Made by a program: the position numbers and the translations under genes. A stretch of 64,000 nucleotides of DNA. It comes from Datnioides undecimradiatus (lineage: Eukaryota > Chordata > Actinopteri > Lobotiformes > Datnioididae). How positions within the stretch are numbered: position 1 is the first letter of the stretch; each line of letters starts with the position of its first letter. Shown here in pieces: positions 48,565 through 60,800 of the stretch. The DNA lies in the NCBI GenBank assembly GCA_008933995.1, contig WARS01000012.1:2232001-2296000 (forward strand), written 5' to 3'. The notes beneath the pieces were generated by a model, which made no database searches, was not told where the DNA came from, and worked only from the letters and a program-made list of their open reading frames with translations.

Positions 48565-51500
48565 TGTGAAGCAGCACCGGCCCAGCTAGTCTCCGAGTGA
48601 GAGGCAAAGCTGAAAATGTGCCTAGCAGATACGTCAGTGAGTCTGCCCCCATCTGCTGCAGTCTTTCGGTCTTTTCATCAAACGTGTGTACAAAGCTGGC
48701 TTTGTCTGTCCCAAAAAAACAAAAAACAAAACAGGTTTAAACAAAGCCATCACAACACATGCACGTCATACGAGGGGGATATTATGTCAGAAAGCAGATC
48801 TTATGAAGTGGATAGAAGTAAGACTCGAGGGAACCTGCAGTGTGTTTTGAGCAGATTTGGTCATCGCTCAGTCTACTCTTTCTTCTAGGAATGTCAAAAA
48901 TGGTCCGATTCGCTGGCTCTCCTTCAGACACGGTGACCGCCAAGAGCTAATTCAAAGCGTGGGCGACGTCCAACTACAATATTTAAATCTGGTTTTGACC
49001 TTTATCAACAAACAGACTCAGCTGTTTGGGCAGCATGTGATGGCTTCGAGACATGTCAACACATTATTGACCTACACAATCCCCAGTCCATCCACACAAT
49101 ATGCCACGCTGCCTAGGCAATGGTCACATCTATTTCCTCTCTGGCGAATGATCTACACTCGGCATTGGATGCGCAGAGGTTTCCTTTGAAAGAAAGTGGT
49201 CCTTACTCAATGGGGTTTCCTGTACGAATTAAGGTGTCTGTTCAAGGAAGTATTGTGCTTTGATGTATTAGAGTGTGAAAGTGCTTCCTCGAGCTCGTCT
49301 AAGTTGGATGCTGTCTGAATGAATGGCATAACGGGTCACTTTCATGGCCCGCTGCCCAGGTTCTCCGTGGTTATTATTTATCCTTATGTATTCTGAAGTG
49401 TTTATCCGGGCGTCACAGCGCATTACGCCAAATGCCGCCGGAGAAGAAAACGAAGTGTGAATGGTTTCAGCTGGCCTTGAACAGGTCCTCTACTTGTTTC
49501 CATTGGCCGACCCGCCTGACTGCCACCTTGTTGGCCTGATGTTGGAGCCAAGTGGGCTCGCTTGTGTCAGCTCTGCCTTCCTTTGACAGGCCAGTGTGAA
49601 AAAGTGTTCAAGTGCTGCTGCCGCCTTGCCAGGCCCTCTGTACTTCGCCTGCTCTGTTTGTGTGATAATGGTGTTGAGAAAAAGGAGGTGGATGGATGGA
49701 TTTATCCTTCTGGCACAGAAGTAATAAGACACAATACACTGCATAGTGGTTTTAGAGCAACTGCAGCAAGTCAAGAAGAACAACAACAGGACAGGACTGT
49801 TACATACAGAAGCATGTAGAAGAAACTAGTGTGAATATGAACATACCTAATACGCAAATGACATTGACATATATAAAAACTCTATTTACAATCTGAGGGG
49901 CTGTAAACAACAGAAATGGTGGAAATGGATAAACAAGGATTTAGTGTGCAGGATTTACATTGATAGTGACAGTGTGTGGTTATATGTGCATGTTAAAACC
50001 AAAGCGGCGCTTTAAAACTGTAAACATATAATTTTCAATGATGCCCCAATAATAATTATATAACAATTATATAATAATGAGTAACCTTCTGCCTGGTTGT
50101 AACCTGGCCTTGTGCAGCCTGGTTGGTCGGCGATGTGTCATGATTAATATTTCTCTATATTAAACTTCACCTGATCCTGATCACATTGACTTGTCTTCTC
50201 AGTGCATGAAAAAGACTTCTGTTTATACAAATGTGAAGCCTTTCGTGCAGTTTATTGCGTTGAACGTCAGTTTTATTAGATCTAAATGTGGACGTTCACT
50301 TGTCGTTTGCCACATCATGAATGACGAATAAGTTACTTTAACGGTTACTTTAACGGTGTTTAGAAAAGTAATAAATAGATCGACTGTTATGAAAGAAGGG
50401 GTTGGTGTGCACTTCACAGCGACAGAGGAGGCTCGACCTTCGACATGTATGTACGTTTCTTTCTCCTGTTTCTTTTCTATCAGGGACTATTGAAGTCGTT
50501 TCAGCTCAGAAAATCACATCAGTTGATTTTGAATCTCACCAACAACAGTGCTTTGTGCTCTCTCTGGAGTGACTAGGCAAACTGAAGAGAATATGAATTG
50601 AGATCTTATATTGCGTTCTGTTGGTTGCCTCTGCCGGCAAAGCCCATCATCCTTTACGCTCTTCCCCATGAGATCTCTCTGCTCAAAGACTCTATGACTT
50701 AGCAGGGCTGATCACTGGTGTTTGCTTAGGAGGAGCGTCTTCATCCCCCTCTGATTCAATGGCACAGTGGCCATGTGAGGTTTTCTCTGCGCTTGTGTAA
50801 TTCCAATTGTAATGAGCCAGCAAATTCATATTTCATCAGGCCTGAAGTTAATAGAGAGAAAGGAGGAGTCTTTTTGGTCCCTGTTGGTCATCCCCTCCCG
50901 TCCTCATCTTTCTTCTCCTGTGTCAGTTTTCTCTCCTCCAGAGACGAGTTGGAGCCTCAGTCTCCATCTCTCCAGGGACCGGCGTGCCATTTCCCCACTG
51001 GCTTAATTAAAGGCTTAAAACAATGCTCTGTTTATAAGGCAACCCTTCACTACTAGAACAAACATCAATTTTTGCCTCCCCGCTGTCAGGCACTAAAGTG
51101 AGATGAATTATCGCAGAGATGCGGGCAAGAGAGCGGCGTATGATGGATCTGGCCTCGCCCTCTAATCACCGCTTTTTCATTTCCGCTAAGATTCTGCCTC
51201 ATTTGCCCTCAAGCATAAGATGGATATGGAGGCAGGGTTTTCCGAAATCTGCGGCTTCTCGACACTCTGATCGATTTCAATGGTAAAGTTTCCGTTGACT
51301 GTTTAGCTTGAGAAATTGTTGCGGCAGATAAATGCTTGAGATTGATGACGGCTCAATTGGCGGCCATTAAATGATTGACTTCTGTAAGAATCACGAGGGT
51401 TTCTGTCTTTTCCTCCAGGTGCTTCATCATCTGCAGTGGAAGCTCAATGATCGATCTAAAAAGGATGTTTCCTTGCTTTGCTCCTGACCTTTGTCTTGGA

Positions 51501-52254
51501 GGTGATGAGCATCGTCTAAAATGACTCCCTCGTTTTATATCTTTTAATTATTTAATCACTTTTCCCGACCTGAAAAACCCAACAGTACGTACAATATGTT
51601 CAGACACTTCTTAATCACCGTCCTTTTGCATTGTCACGCAATGCAAAGCCTCTGCTGGTGCTTTAATTATTGCCATTCTCAGGCTACAAAGGGACATTTG
51701 TTATATTCGTAGCAAAAGGAAGTATACATGCTTTACATACAACAAGGAGCTGGACTGTGCCTTGACTTAAAGCACAACTGATCTGGTTTAACATGTTTTT
51801 TTCTGTTTGTGCTGCCCTCAGGCCAGTTTTTACATGTTTTGCCCCACAAATGATAATAATGCAAGCAGATCAGTTCCATTTTTCATCCATCCAACAATTT
51901 TATCCTTCGTGCATAGTGAAAATTAGAGCCTTGCGGCTCTTTGTATGCTAAATTATTATCCTTCTTGTTTTTAGTGCATTGAATATTCAGTAGTTTCAGA
52001 ATGTTCTGTAATAGCACCTTTAACATCAAAAATCATCCCTGATTAAAAGGTGGCATCCATTCCTTTCGAAGTTGTCACCTTGTGTAGTGATGCACCACTT
52101 GCAGGGCTCCTGCCATGGTTGGATCACTCACTGCAAGGGCTGCTATGTAGTCTGGTACAGCACTGTCTGTGATGTGTGCTGAATGTCCTCTGGACGTCCT
52201 CCGTTGTGTCAGAGCAGCGACCCCGGGAGCTTGAATTTTATTTTCAAGAAGAGG

Positions 52255-52545
52255 AGAGGCGACGTCACCAAACCAACGAGTAGAATAAAGCCAAAGAAGT
52301 TTGTTTGTGCTGAATTTCCTCACTCGGACACATCAAAACTGTGCAATAGAGCTCTCTGCTGAAAGTCTGACCCTGGGGGTAGAATTCATGGTGCAGAAAC
52401 CCGCGAATGCCCGGGAAAACAACCAGCATGACCTCAAGATCCGATGCACCAATTTCCATCTCTGACACTGAGTGCTTTTCCACTGCTAAGACTGCTGTTT
52501 GGTCTGTGGTGATCCGCCACAAGAAACTGTTTGACACCGATTGTT
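52255..52545 (-). mobile_element. Relic of a mariner-like transposase
   Basis: One minus-strand frame between about 52537 and 52268 reads VMLVVFPGIRGFLHHEFYPQ and continues QGQTFSRELYCTVL. The pattern (V.ML..FFD.RG..HHEF.P.GQT.N...Y..VL) is the middle of a mariner-type DDE transposase. The aspartate expected in FFD is replaced (FPG here), and the frame drifts out of register soon after. This is therefore an old fragment without function. Flanking inverted repeats were not found. Confidence 0.7.
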
Positions 52546-53478
52546 TGTTCTCTGCTGAAGTTTGAAGTCCAGGGTGATGATGCGCAAATACACAAGCAGG
52601 ATCTCAGACGGGCCTGTGCAAGCGGTCACATTATGGTCTGTAATTTCCTCTGTCCTGGTGGCGATTTATGACTGAGGGAGTTTGTTTGATTGCACCTTGT
52701 ATAAATTGTGCCACCGTCGCCACTAATGAAGGAAATCCTTAAATAAAAGTGATTTAACTCAGATAGATTTAGCCTTCGAGTCAGAATACAAATGCAAGAT
52801 TCATCACACAACCAAACTTGAAGTGTCCTTGTACATAAAAACACAACCTTTCTGTCTCTGTTCTTGTGTCTCGTTTGTATTGTTTTGTTTTGGTTTTTAG
52901 TTATTGTTATGGCAGTCATACTGAAGGAGGATCCCCTCCTCCCTCTCAGCTGCTTCTCAGTATGTCACATACTTCCATCGCCCACTCTAAAATCAGAACT
53001 GATAGGGAGGGGAAGACTTCTTTTCTGCTTCTTCGAACCGTTCTTTTCCTGGTCTGCTTTATTTGATTTCCTTCTCTTCAGTCTCTCTCCTTGAAAACAA
53101 CAACAACAAATAAATAAATAAATATGTTGGCATGGTAACGGCAGCGGGTTCATCTCAGTGATAAAAGTGCAGAGACGTGCCGTTAAAGGACAGGACGGCC
53201 TCCGGGTTCTTCTGGTTCACCCCAGAAGCCGCTGCTCACTCTGATAGACCTGTGGTCAGTTGTACGGCAGCGCAGGCAACCGCACCCATCGCACCGTGCT
53301 GCCGTGCACCCATCAACTTTGAGACCTCACGGGAACACGCCTGAACTTTTCCATTTGCTGTCATGCCCCACATCTCCATTCCTCGCATTACCCCTGAACA
53401 GCTGGCGTGGCATGTGTTCCTGTTCCGCATTTAGATCTTAATTGCTGCACAGTGAAAAGTATGACTCCTTTACCAGGG

Positions 53479-53479
<1 letters not shown>

Positions 53480-53506
<27 letters not shown>
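53480..53506. repeat. (GT)n microsatellite
   Basis: Thirteen GT units. Confidence 0.95.
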
Positions 53507-53509
<3 letters not shown>

Positions 53510-54588
53510 GGGGAGGGTTCTCTGTCTGCAACTTCCACTCTGAAACCACATCAAGCTGGGAATGTGGTAGCTTGATCCCTTACCTGTATTTAATTTGCCA
53601 TCAGGATTTGCCACCTGATCCTACTGCCTCTAGCAGCAATTACATCTGTTTGGAAGCTTTAGATTCATTCATGAGCAACACATTACGGCAATCAAATCAA
53701 TCGTAACAGTGACGGGTATGTATTCCTGTGCTGTTGGCAGTCTTGATTGAATGTTGGGAGTAAGCTTAAGGGGCTTACGCTACTGTATGCAGCACTGGAG
53801 CCTTATGGCAAGTCCCACACTGAGGCTTACAGCATGTAAAGTTTGCTCTGAAGGCTCTTTATCTTGGGGATTCATTCACAGCTGAAGAGATAGAAAAAGT
53901 GAATGAACATGGGATACCCTCCAGCTGATCTGACTCTCTAGTCAAACAGCCGCCAATTACTTCTTAAGACTGCTGCGTGCTTTGAAGCCCTTGCTCCTTT
54001 TCATTAATAAAGTGACTGCCCAGTGTGTGGGGAATTGCAGCAGCCGGGGCCCGCGCCTCACGCCAGTTACACTTGTGGATCTGGGGAATTAGAGCTAGAG
54101 TGAAGAAAGATGGGATCGAAAAAAGAAAAAAGCAAGTCCTTGAGCAGTGCTGCTTTTTCCCCACCACGACCCGTGCCACTAACCTGCCTTTAGCTCAATA
54201 CCAGCACTTATTCATATGCTTGTAACTGCGTAACGTCATCCTTTGTTGTCCAACAGAAGCTCAGACACCTAATACACACTCGTCTCCGGTAGCTCCTAAT
54301 CAGGCGCCGTCTAAATTTGTTCTCCATCTTTAATGCTGAGGCTAACTGAGGCTTACATGCCCTCACAGATGAAAGAGTCTTGCCCTCTGCGCTTTGGAAA
54401 AACATTTCCATATTAATATAACATGAGTCACGCTGGTTTCTGTGAAGCATTACACAGAGTGAAGTGAAGCACTCATCCTAACAGCGAGAAAAGGGAGAGA
54501 AATATGAATAATCAATGTTTACATTAGTTATTGTTTGGGCGTCTTTTGTGTGAGTATTTTATTGTTTGTGTTGATGTTGGTGCTATAC

Positions 54589-54781
54589 ATAATAATAACA
54601 ATAATAATAACAATAATAATGAACCTTTATCTAAAGATGTTACAGTGTGCTAGACTTGAATCTGAACAAACAAAAGAACAAGAAGAAAATGAAAAATTGG
54701 AGAGAGAGAGAGAGAGAGAGAGGTCGGGTGAGGTAAGTGTGTGTATCTGTGTGTGTGCATGTGTGTGTGTGTGTGTGTGTT
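54589..54781. repeat. Cluster of (AAT)n, (GA)n and (GT)n microsatellites
   Basis: AAT/AAC trinucleotides at 54589-54620, eleven GA units at 54701-54722 and an imperfect GT tract at 54737-54781, all within 200 bases. Confidence 0.93.
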
Positions 54782-56200
54782 CAGCATCGTTTCAGCTCTG
54801 CTGTGCTTTGCTGGGTCAGGCCTAATTACAGCTCAAGGAGCGGTTCTCCAGCGAAACAGAATGCCTTGTGAGGATTAACTACCATGAAGCAGCTGAGTTA
54901 TATCTGTCGCATGAGGGCCGCACTAACAGAGTACTCACTTCAGAGAGGCAGTCCCTGTCCGGCTTAAAGTCCCGACCTGGGGTTCGTTCAGGTGATTAGT
55001 TGTGGAATGATACTCGCGTGCGGAAAGTAGTTTGGCATTATAGTGACTAAATCTTACCGTAGCTTGAAATACACGTCCACTTTGCTTTGGTGCATTCTGC
55101 TTTATTTACGACGCACGAATGAATATAAACCCTTCACTTCTTGTAAATGTGTGTGAAAGCTGCCTTGAGTGTCTGTCAGGTGAAATAAGTCTTTGAACGA
55201 GACCTTCCTTATGGCCTTATTTCTTCTTTCTTTGTAGTATCAGGTTGTCATTAGAGGTCCTTGCTTTTGTTTGCTCTCCCTAAAGATGTACAACATTATC
55301 GGATGTGGAAAAGGTCACTCTCTCTCTATCTGACTTGAAGATATGCACCTGTCACGCTTGTAAATTTGAAATATATTCATCTGGATGACCTTTTATGCAT
55401 TCGGTGTTAGAAGCAGCTTCAATGACTTTATCTTATTTCTTATTTCTTTGATGAGCCAGTTGAAGTGTGACTGCCAGTCCAGTCATAATGATGTTTGCAC
55501 TTATTGTTCAACCGTATTTATGCAAATTCATTTAAACTATTAAGATTTATTTTTTTAATTTGTGCCACATCATCTGTTTAATAACAGCCTAATGAACACA
55601 CTTTACCAACTGTGTGTTTCTTTTCTTTTATTCCTGTGTGAGTCTCTTGGTAGCTGATTATCATGATTTTGTATGACTCCTTTGCTTAATTGGTCTCTTT
55701 ATGTGAATTTCTCTCGCAGCCTGACTGTCAGTTTAGCAGCACAAACTCCATCCAGTCACGAACAATCAGAAACATGTCTGTACGTTTCCAGTTCAGCTCC
55801 CAGTTCCTTTCTCCAGTTAGCCTCAGCCTCTGCCCGGGTGCATTGCCGGCATGACGGCAGACTCTCTCCGCTCCTTTCCTCCCCTTATCTGCTCTCTGCA
55901 GCACATGTACAGCGTGCTAACTAGAGCCAGAAAGTAAAGACAGCAGTTTAGGGACCTCACAGGCGTTATAATCAGTGGAGACAAAGAGCTGGGGAGTGGA
56001 GGGCAGCAGGTTAATGAGATCAGCCACTGAGCGAGGGTGCCTACCTTTCCAAACCTGGGAGGCCAAGCCTGCTTCAGTACTCAGATCCAATCAACTCAGC
56101 TCGTCAGCATCCATCAAAATCACAGGCGCAGAGTCATTCTATCCTCAGCCTTCAATTTGAACTTGATTGTGTATTGAATGCACTTCTTTCTGTTCTCCAG

Positions 56201-56302
56201 GGGAGCTTCGTGGCCAGCATGACTGCCACACTGAGGCAGATGGACGACTATCATTATGCTCATCTGATCAGCACCTTTGGCAAGATAAGGAGTGATGTGG
56301 TG
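56201..56302 (+). CDS. dock1: dock1 internal exon
   Basis: This 102 nt exon of 34 codons, phase 0 at both ends, lies between TTCTCCAG and the donor GTGAGT. It encodes GSFVASMTATLRQMDDYHYA followed by HLISTFGKIRSDVV. The match to DOCK1 (F.A.MTA.LRQM.DYHYAHLI.TFGK.R.DVV) is strong, and the YHYAHLI core supports DOCK1 over DOCK5. It continues the frame of the exon ending at 10670, across the intron that houses insyn2a. Confidence 0.96.
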
Positions 56303-57804
56303 GTGAGTGCACCTTATCAGTGTGTCCGTGTCTACAGGATGAAATAGCCCAGGCTACATTGTCATGTAATAACTAAAATGCAGGCCTGTAGTTCAGTGTC
56401 ATTTTGCTCTGCCTTTTCTGGAAATCAAAAGTTAGATTAGATGTGTTAGGAAAGTGTTTTTTCCTCCACAATAAAATCGAAAATTGAATTTCTGGTAGTC
56501 TTTGCTCTCAGGCCCCTACATGTGCAGCATACTCTTGATGATAGTAACTCCTAAGGGAAGCAGATCACTCGGTGTAGCCAACAAGTTGTGGAGGAGGGAT
56601 AAATCTCATTGATGTTATGGATTTCAGCTCTGAGTAATTCCTCCCTCAAAGCGGTATTTCTCTAGTATCTGCTGCCAGATTAGCATTATGTTACTCTACA
56701 GTGAGAAGTAGGAAAATCCCGCTGTTTGTTTTTACCAACCTGACAAAAGACTTTTGAGCTTCTTGGGAAGGACAAAAATCTGATTTATATTACAGGTAAA
56801 GCTCTAAAATCTATCAGGCAGAGATTTTGGCTTCGCTTGCAACACACACTGCGTTCATTTTGTGTTAAATGAATGAATGACCCTTTGAGATTTTATAAAA
56901 TTAATAAGATTGCCACTTATTTGTACCTATTGTTCGTTGATTGAACTCGTGTGTGCTGCTTGGCAGTGTCTGTGTATGAACAGGACTCTCTGACCTTCAT
57001 GATTGCACACGGCAGCTTGTTTGAGGCTGCCTGTCTGGCTCCCATAGCAGGATAAACAATCACTGTGATGAAGCAGGATCTTTCCACAGATTTATTGTTC
57101 CTGAAGCTGGCGTGGGCCATATCCACATTTCAGAACTGGCTGCAGCCCAAAGGACTTTGTTGTTTTGCAGTTGTTCTCTAAACACGCCACCACAAAGCAC
57201 AGGGATTCATCCAGGAGTGAATTGTCTGCTGCCTGAAATAGACTTACATGCATATTTATGTTTTAGGTATTTAGCTGTTACTGATATTTAGGGGGAAGCT
57301 ATTGTGGGTTTGACAGTGGAATTAATATTACGTACACGCCACAGTGAGCAGGAATTTCACGTCATTAAAAACTTGACAACTTTGCTGCTCTGACAGCGAC
57401 TGAAGTTAAGGAGGGAGAATTTGAAGTGTTACTGCAGAAAGGGGAGCAGTAAGAGTCTGTTACTGTAACTGAACCTAGTTATCAAGTTGTCACTTTATGC
57501 TTTAATAGCTGATAATTATACGTACAGTTTGTTATCCAAATATCACGAGTAGTTTTCCTGTAAGAGGTGAGAGCTGTAATCCCTTTGTGCTGCAATGTGT
57601 GAGCATTAAGAAACACGCTGGATTACAGGTCTCAAGTGCCACCTGCAAAAGGGAAACATATAAGTCACCTTGACCTTAAAAACTAATCTAAAAGCTGTTT
57701 CTGCCTGAAAGCCACAAACTCCTAACAGTTCATTTCAGATTGCTCTTATCTTGGCGGTGGGAAGAATAACAGTTTTCATTTTGGAAACGTTCTCTCTCTT
57801 ACAG
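56303..57804 (+). other. dock1: dock1 intron (1.5 kb)
   Basis: The intron runs from GTGAGT to CTCTTACAG. No repeats or genes are seen in it. Confidence 0.9.
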
Positions 57805-57899
57805 GATTTCCTAATGGAAACATTTATCATGTTTAAAGATCTCATCGGGAAAAACGTCTACCCCTCAGACTGGGTCATAATGAACATGATGCAAAATAA
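57805..57899 (+). CDS. dock1: dock1 internal exon
   Basis: This 95 nt exon lies between CTCTTACAG and GTAAGT. It has 31 codons, [20 protein letters not shown] followed by [11 protein letters not shown], plus AA of a split Lys codon. The [26 protein letters not shown] block is one of the best conserved parts of DOCK1. The next exon of the family, beginning with a V-F-L-R-A-I-N motif, is not found before the window ends. Confidence 0.97.
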
Positions 57900-60800
57900 G
57901 TAAGTACGACACTGCCGGACACACACGCCCGCACACACAGAAAGCATGCTGCTTTAAATGCCCTACACTGTTGTTGCTAAGGAACAGCAGTCAGAAGTGG
58001 GTAAGGGTATTTTCTAATGTTTTCCTCTCCATGCAAATATCGGCACAAGGCCTCAGCAGTGTAGCAATCAGATGAACAGTCAGCGCAGCCGCAAACAATC
58101 ACATGAATTATAGATGCTCGGGTGTATGCTGCCTGCTAATCTCCAAACTTAGTCTCAGCTTCTCTTTACTTTGTTGCTTGTTGTGCTGCTGCGGCCTTCT
58201 GTTTTATTAATGTGAACCTTGCCTGATTCCATTTTTGTTGAAAATATAAAAAGAGATGAAGTGTGCTTTGCAGTTTCGGAGTTTAGTCAAGAGCCGTGCT
58301 TTGTGCACTTGTCAGATGAAGTTAGCGCTAGAAAAGTATTATAGAAAAGACTTTTTTTGTGATTTTTTTTTTTGTTGTTTGTATCTTTTCAGTTGTACGA
58401 AAATGTGTCGTAGTGCTCAATTGTGCAATGGCATGGCAACAGCTGTCAGATGAAAACCTGAAGTTGGGTTTTTTTTGACAACTAAAGGAGAAAATTCCTC
58501 CTTCCCCAACATTATTGACCCTGCTAGATGTGTTTTTAATGGTGGGCAAAGACCCATGGTCACTGTGAAATTTACATATGTGTTAGTATCAAAAGTATCA
58601 AAATTGATGCAGCAGAACCAAAGATATTGTAATCATGATATCACCCATTGGTTTCCTGAAGAGTTAGCTGTACTAGCCCTTGAGGACAAGCCTGAGAAGA
58701 CACCCAGCCGTGTATAACCGTAAACGGTTAATATGATTTCAGTGGCTGGGTTCCATAAATATTAACCTTCATACAGTTGACATGAACAGGGAAATTAGCT
58801 TCAGAGACAGAAACTGTAAATTCTAGTCAGCACCAACCAACGCTGGCTCCAGCCAAGATTTCACGCAGCTCTCTCCGGAGCCACAAAAGGCTTAATGAAA
58901 CTTTTTTTTTCCCCCTACATATGAGTCTAGTAAACAGACTTTGATGTCTAATGGAACATGCATTAGATCAAAAACAATGTAAAACGCCAAAACCGAACGC
59001 TTTTCACAATTACAGCAGAGAACCCGGAGCTGTGTGTGTCTGGGCCCAGCTTCAAAGTGGACATTTACAGCAGGTGCAGAGCAAAGAAAGGCAGCCTGTA
59101 GCTGACTGGGAGCAGTTTTACTCCCTGCCCACTCTCTCCAAAACTACTCCAACATCATCAGCTAGGGTTTTTGAATAGAGACTGTATTGCCACTCAATTG
59201 GTTCTGCTGCTTTCATCAGTCCATTTGATTGCTACGAGTCAGGTTCCTTTTGGAATTGACACCATGCCCCCTAAAAACATTACCAGCCACCTGGTTCACA
59301 ATAAAGAAGACATTGGCTTAGCTCGGTGATGATGCTCCCATGTGCCCCGCAGGTGTGCAAATTGCATCTGTTCTGCTGCAGATTAAGCTGGAGTGTTAAG
59401 GAGTAAAAACATGCAGTCCTGACCCTCCACAGCCACACACACAATCACAACACACCAGCAATGCATACTCCCACTTGCTTGCACTGGACTGACAAGCTCT
59501 TTCAAACACTCAATACCCACTGTGATCCTGTGCTTTCTAGAGCAGCTTTAGGGAAGCGATGAGTGTCGCTGAGCTCCCAGCAGTTTATTCTCAGATCACG
59601 CTCTGTAGCGTATGAAATGTTATATTTTTGACTCGCAGACAAGAGGCCAATGTGTCATTTCCCACGCCTCAGCAGAATCTTCCCCAATTGAACCTTTTGC
59701 CTACTTGCACTCGGTTGCGGCAGCCATAAATCTGCATTCTAGTCAGCGCGTTCAGCCACTTGCTTGTGTAAAAATCATTGTTAAACTCAATGAAAAACAA
59801 TCCTGTCACAGTCTGACTCATCTCGCAGTCTTTATACTTCAGCCCGTTTGAATACCGCAGGTGTCGGCTTTGCGACAAATTAGCAAAACTCCTCCATTTG
59901 TCGCCAACCGTCAGAGCGCGTTTGATCGGTTGTTTCCTGCTCCCAACAGTGAGAACCCAAGGTGACACGTTCATTCATCCCATGAGAGAGCTATAAATGT
60001 ATTGCATTAACAGTGTGGCAGCAGAGAAGCTGCGTGCGTGTGTCATGCTCTGTTGCTGTGGACTCTTTGATTACTGGTGGGCTGGAGATTAAATTCACGA
60101 CAGTCTCTGCAAACCAAAGTGTTTAAAGCTACAGATGCCGTGACTTTAAAATGATAAGACGTACCTTGCAGGTCCCTTCAGTATTTATTTATTTGCACCA
60201 TTCATCTAGTTAACAAACAACAGAACAGTTAAATTGTACATAGAGCTTTTATTAAAGTTGTTGACTGTTGGTTCTTTTTCTATGCACCTGAACAGTCCTG
60301 TCTAGTCTTCACCTTTATCTTTTCAGGTTTGTTGTCCTTGGTCGAGCTGCTATGTCTTGTGCGTTGAGACACAGATTCTGATTGTTGTTTGTGTGCATGT
60401 TCAGCTTTAATCACCAGCTAGTTGTTAACTTTTTCTGTCTGTTAATGCCAGACAGTTACATAACGATGCGGTGAGTTTATCAGAGCTTTGCTGTGGGGGG
60501 AAAAAAAGGATAATTGAGAGCGATGGCTCTAAACCGTGCAGTAAATGTGTTGTAAATCCACAATCAGCTGAAATACACTAAAAAGCTCTATGAGGTGATT
60601 GAATAGCTTGGTAAAAGTGCTTTCTAGGGTCGCCGCTATGCGCAACATTGTAAATTATGAGTTAGTCGAGCTTTTAAAGTGCTTTGGCTCAGTTGTCACA
60701 TTTTAGGGCACTTTTAAAATCCATTTGGTGGCCACGTGAAGCTCATTTGAATATCCCTCAGTCCTTCCTGACAGTGTCTTGTTTCTGGGCAATCCACGCA

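Larger units (their letters stand above)
45321..56200 (+). other. dock1: Host dock1 intron, distal part
   Basis: The last 10.9 kb of the large intron before the dock1 exon at 56201. It holds a mariner-like relic (52255-52545) and microsatellites at 46669-46690, 48527-48564, 53480-53506 and 54589-54781. A possible conserved non-coding stretch lies near 51060-51430. No exon was found. Confidence 0.8.

Noticed and set aside
54717..54740. GAG/GTAAGT donor-like site in the GA/GT cluster
   Set aside because: It is created by the junction of two microsatellites, and no exon-like coding sequence precedes it.
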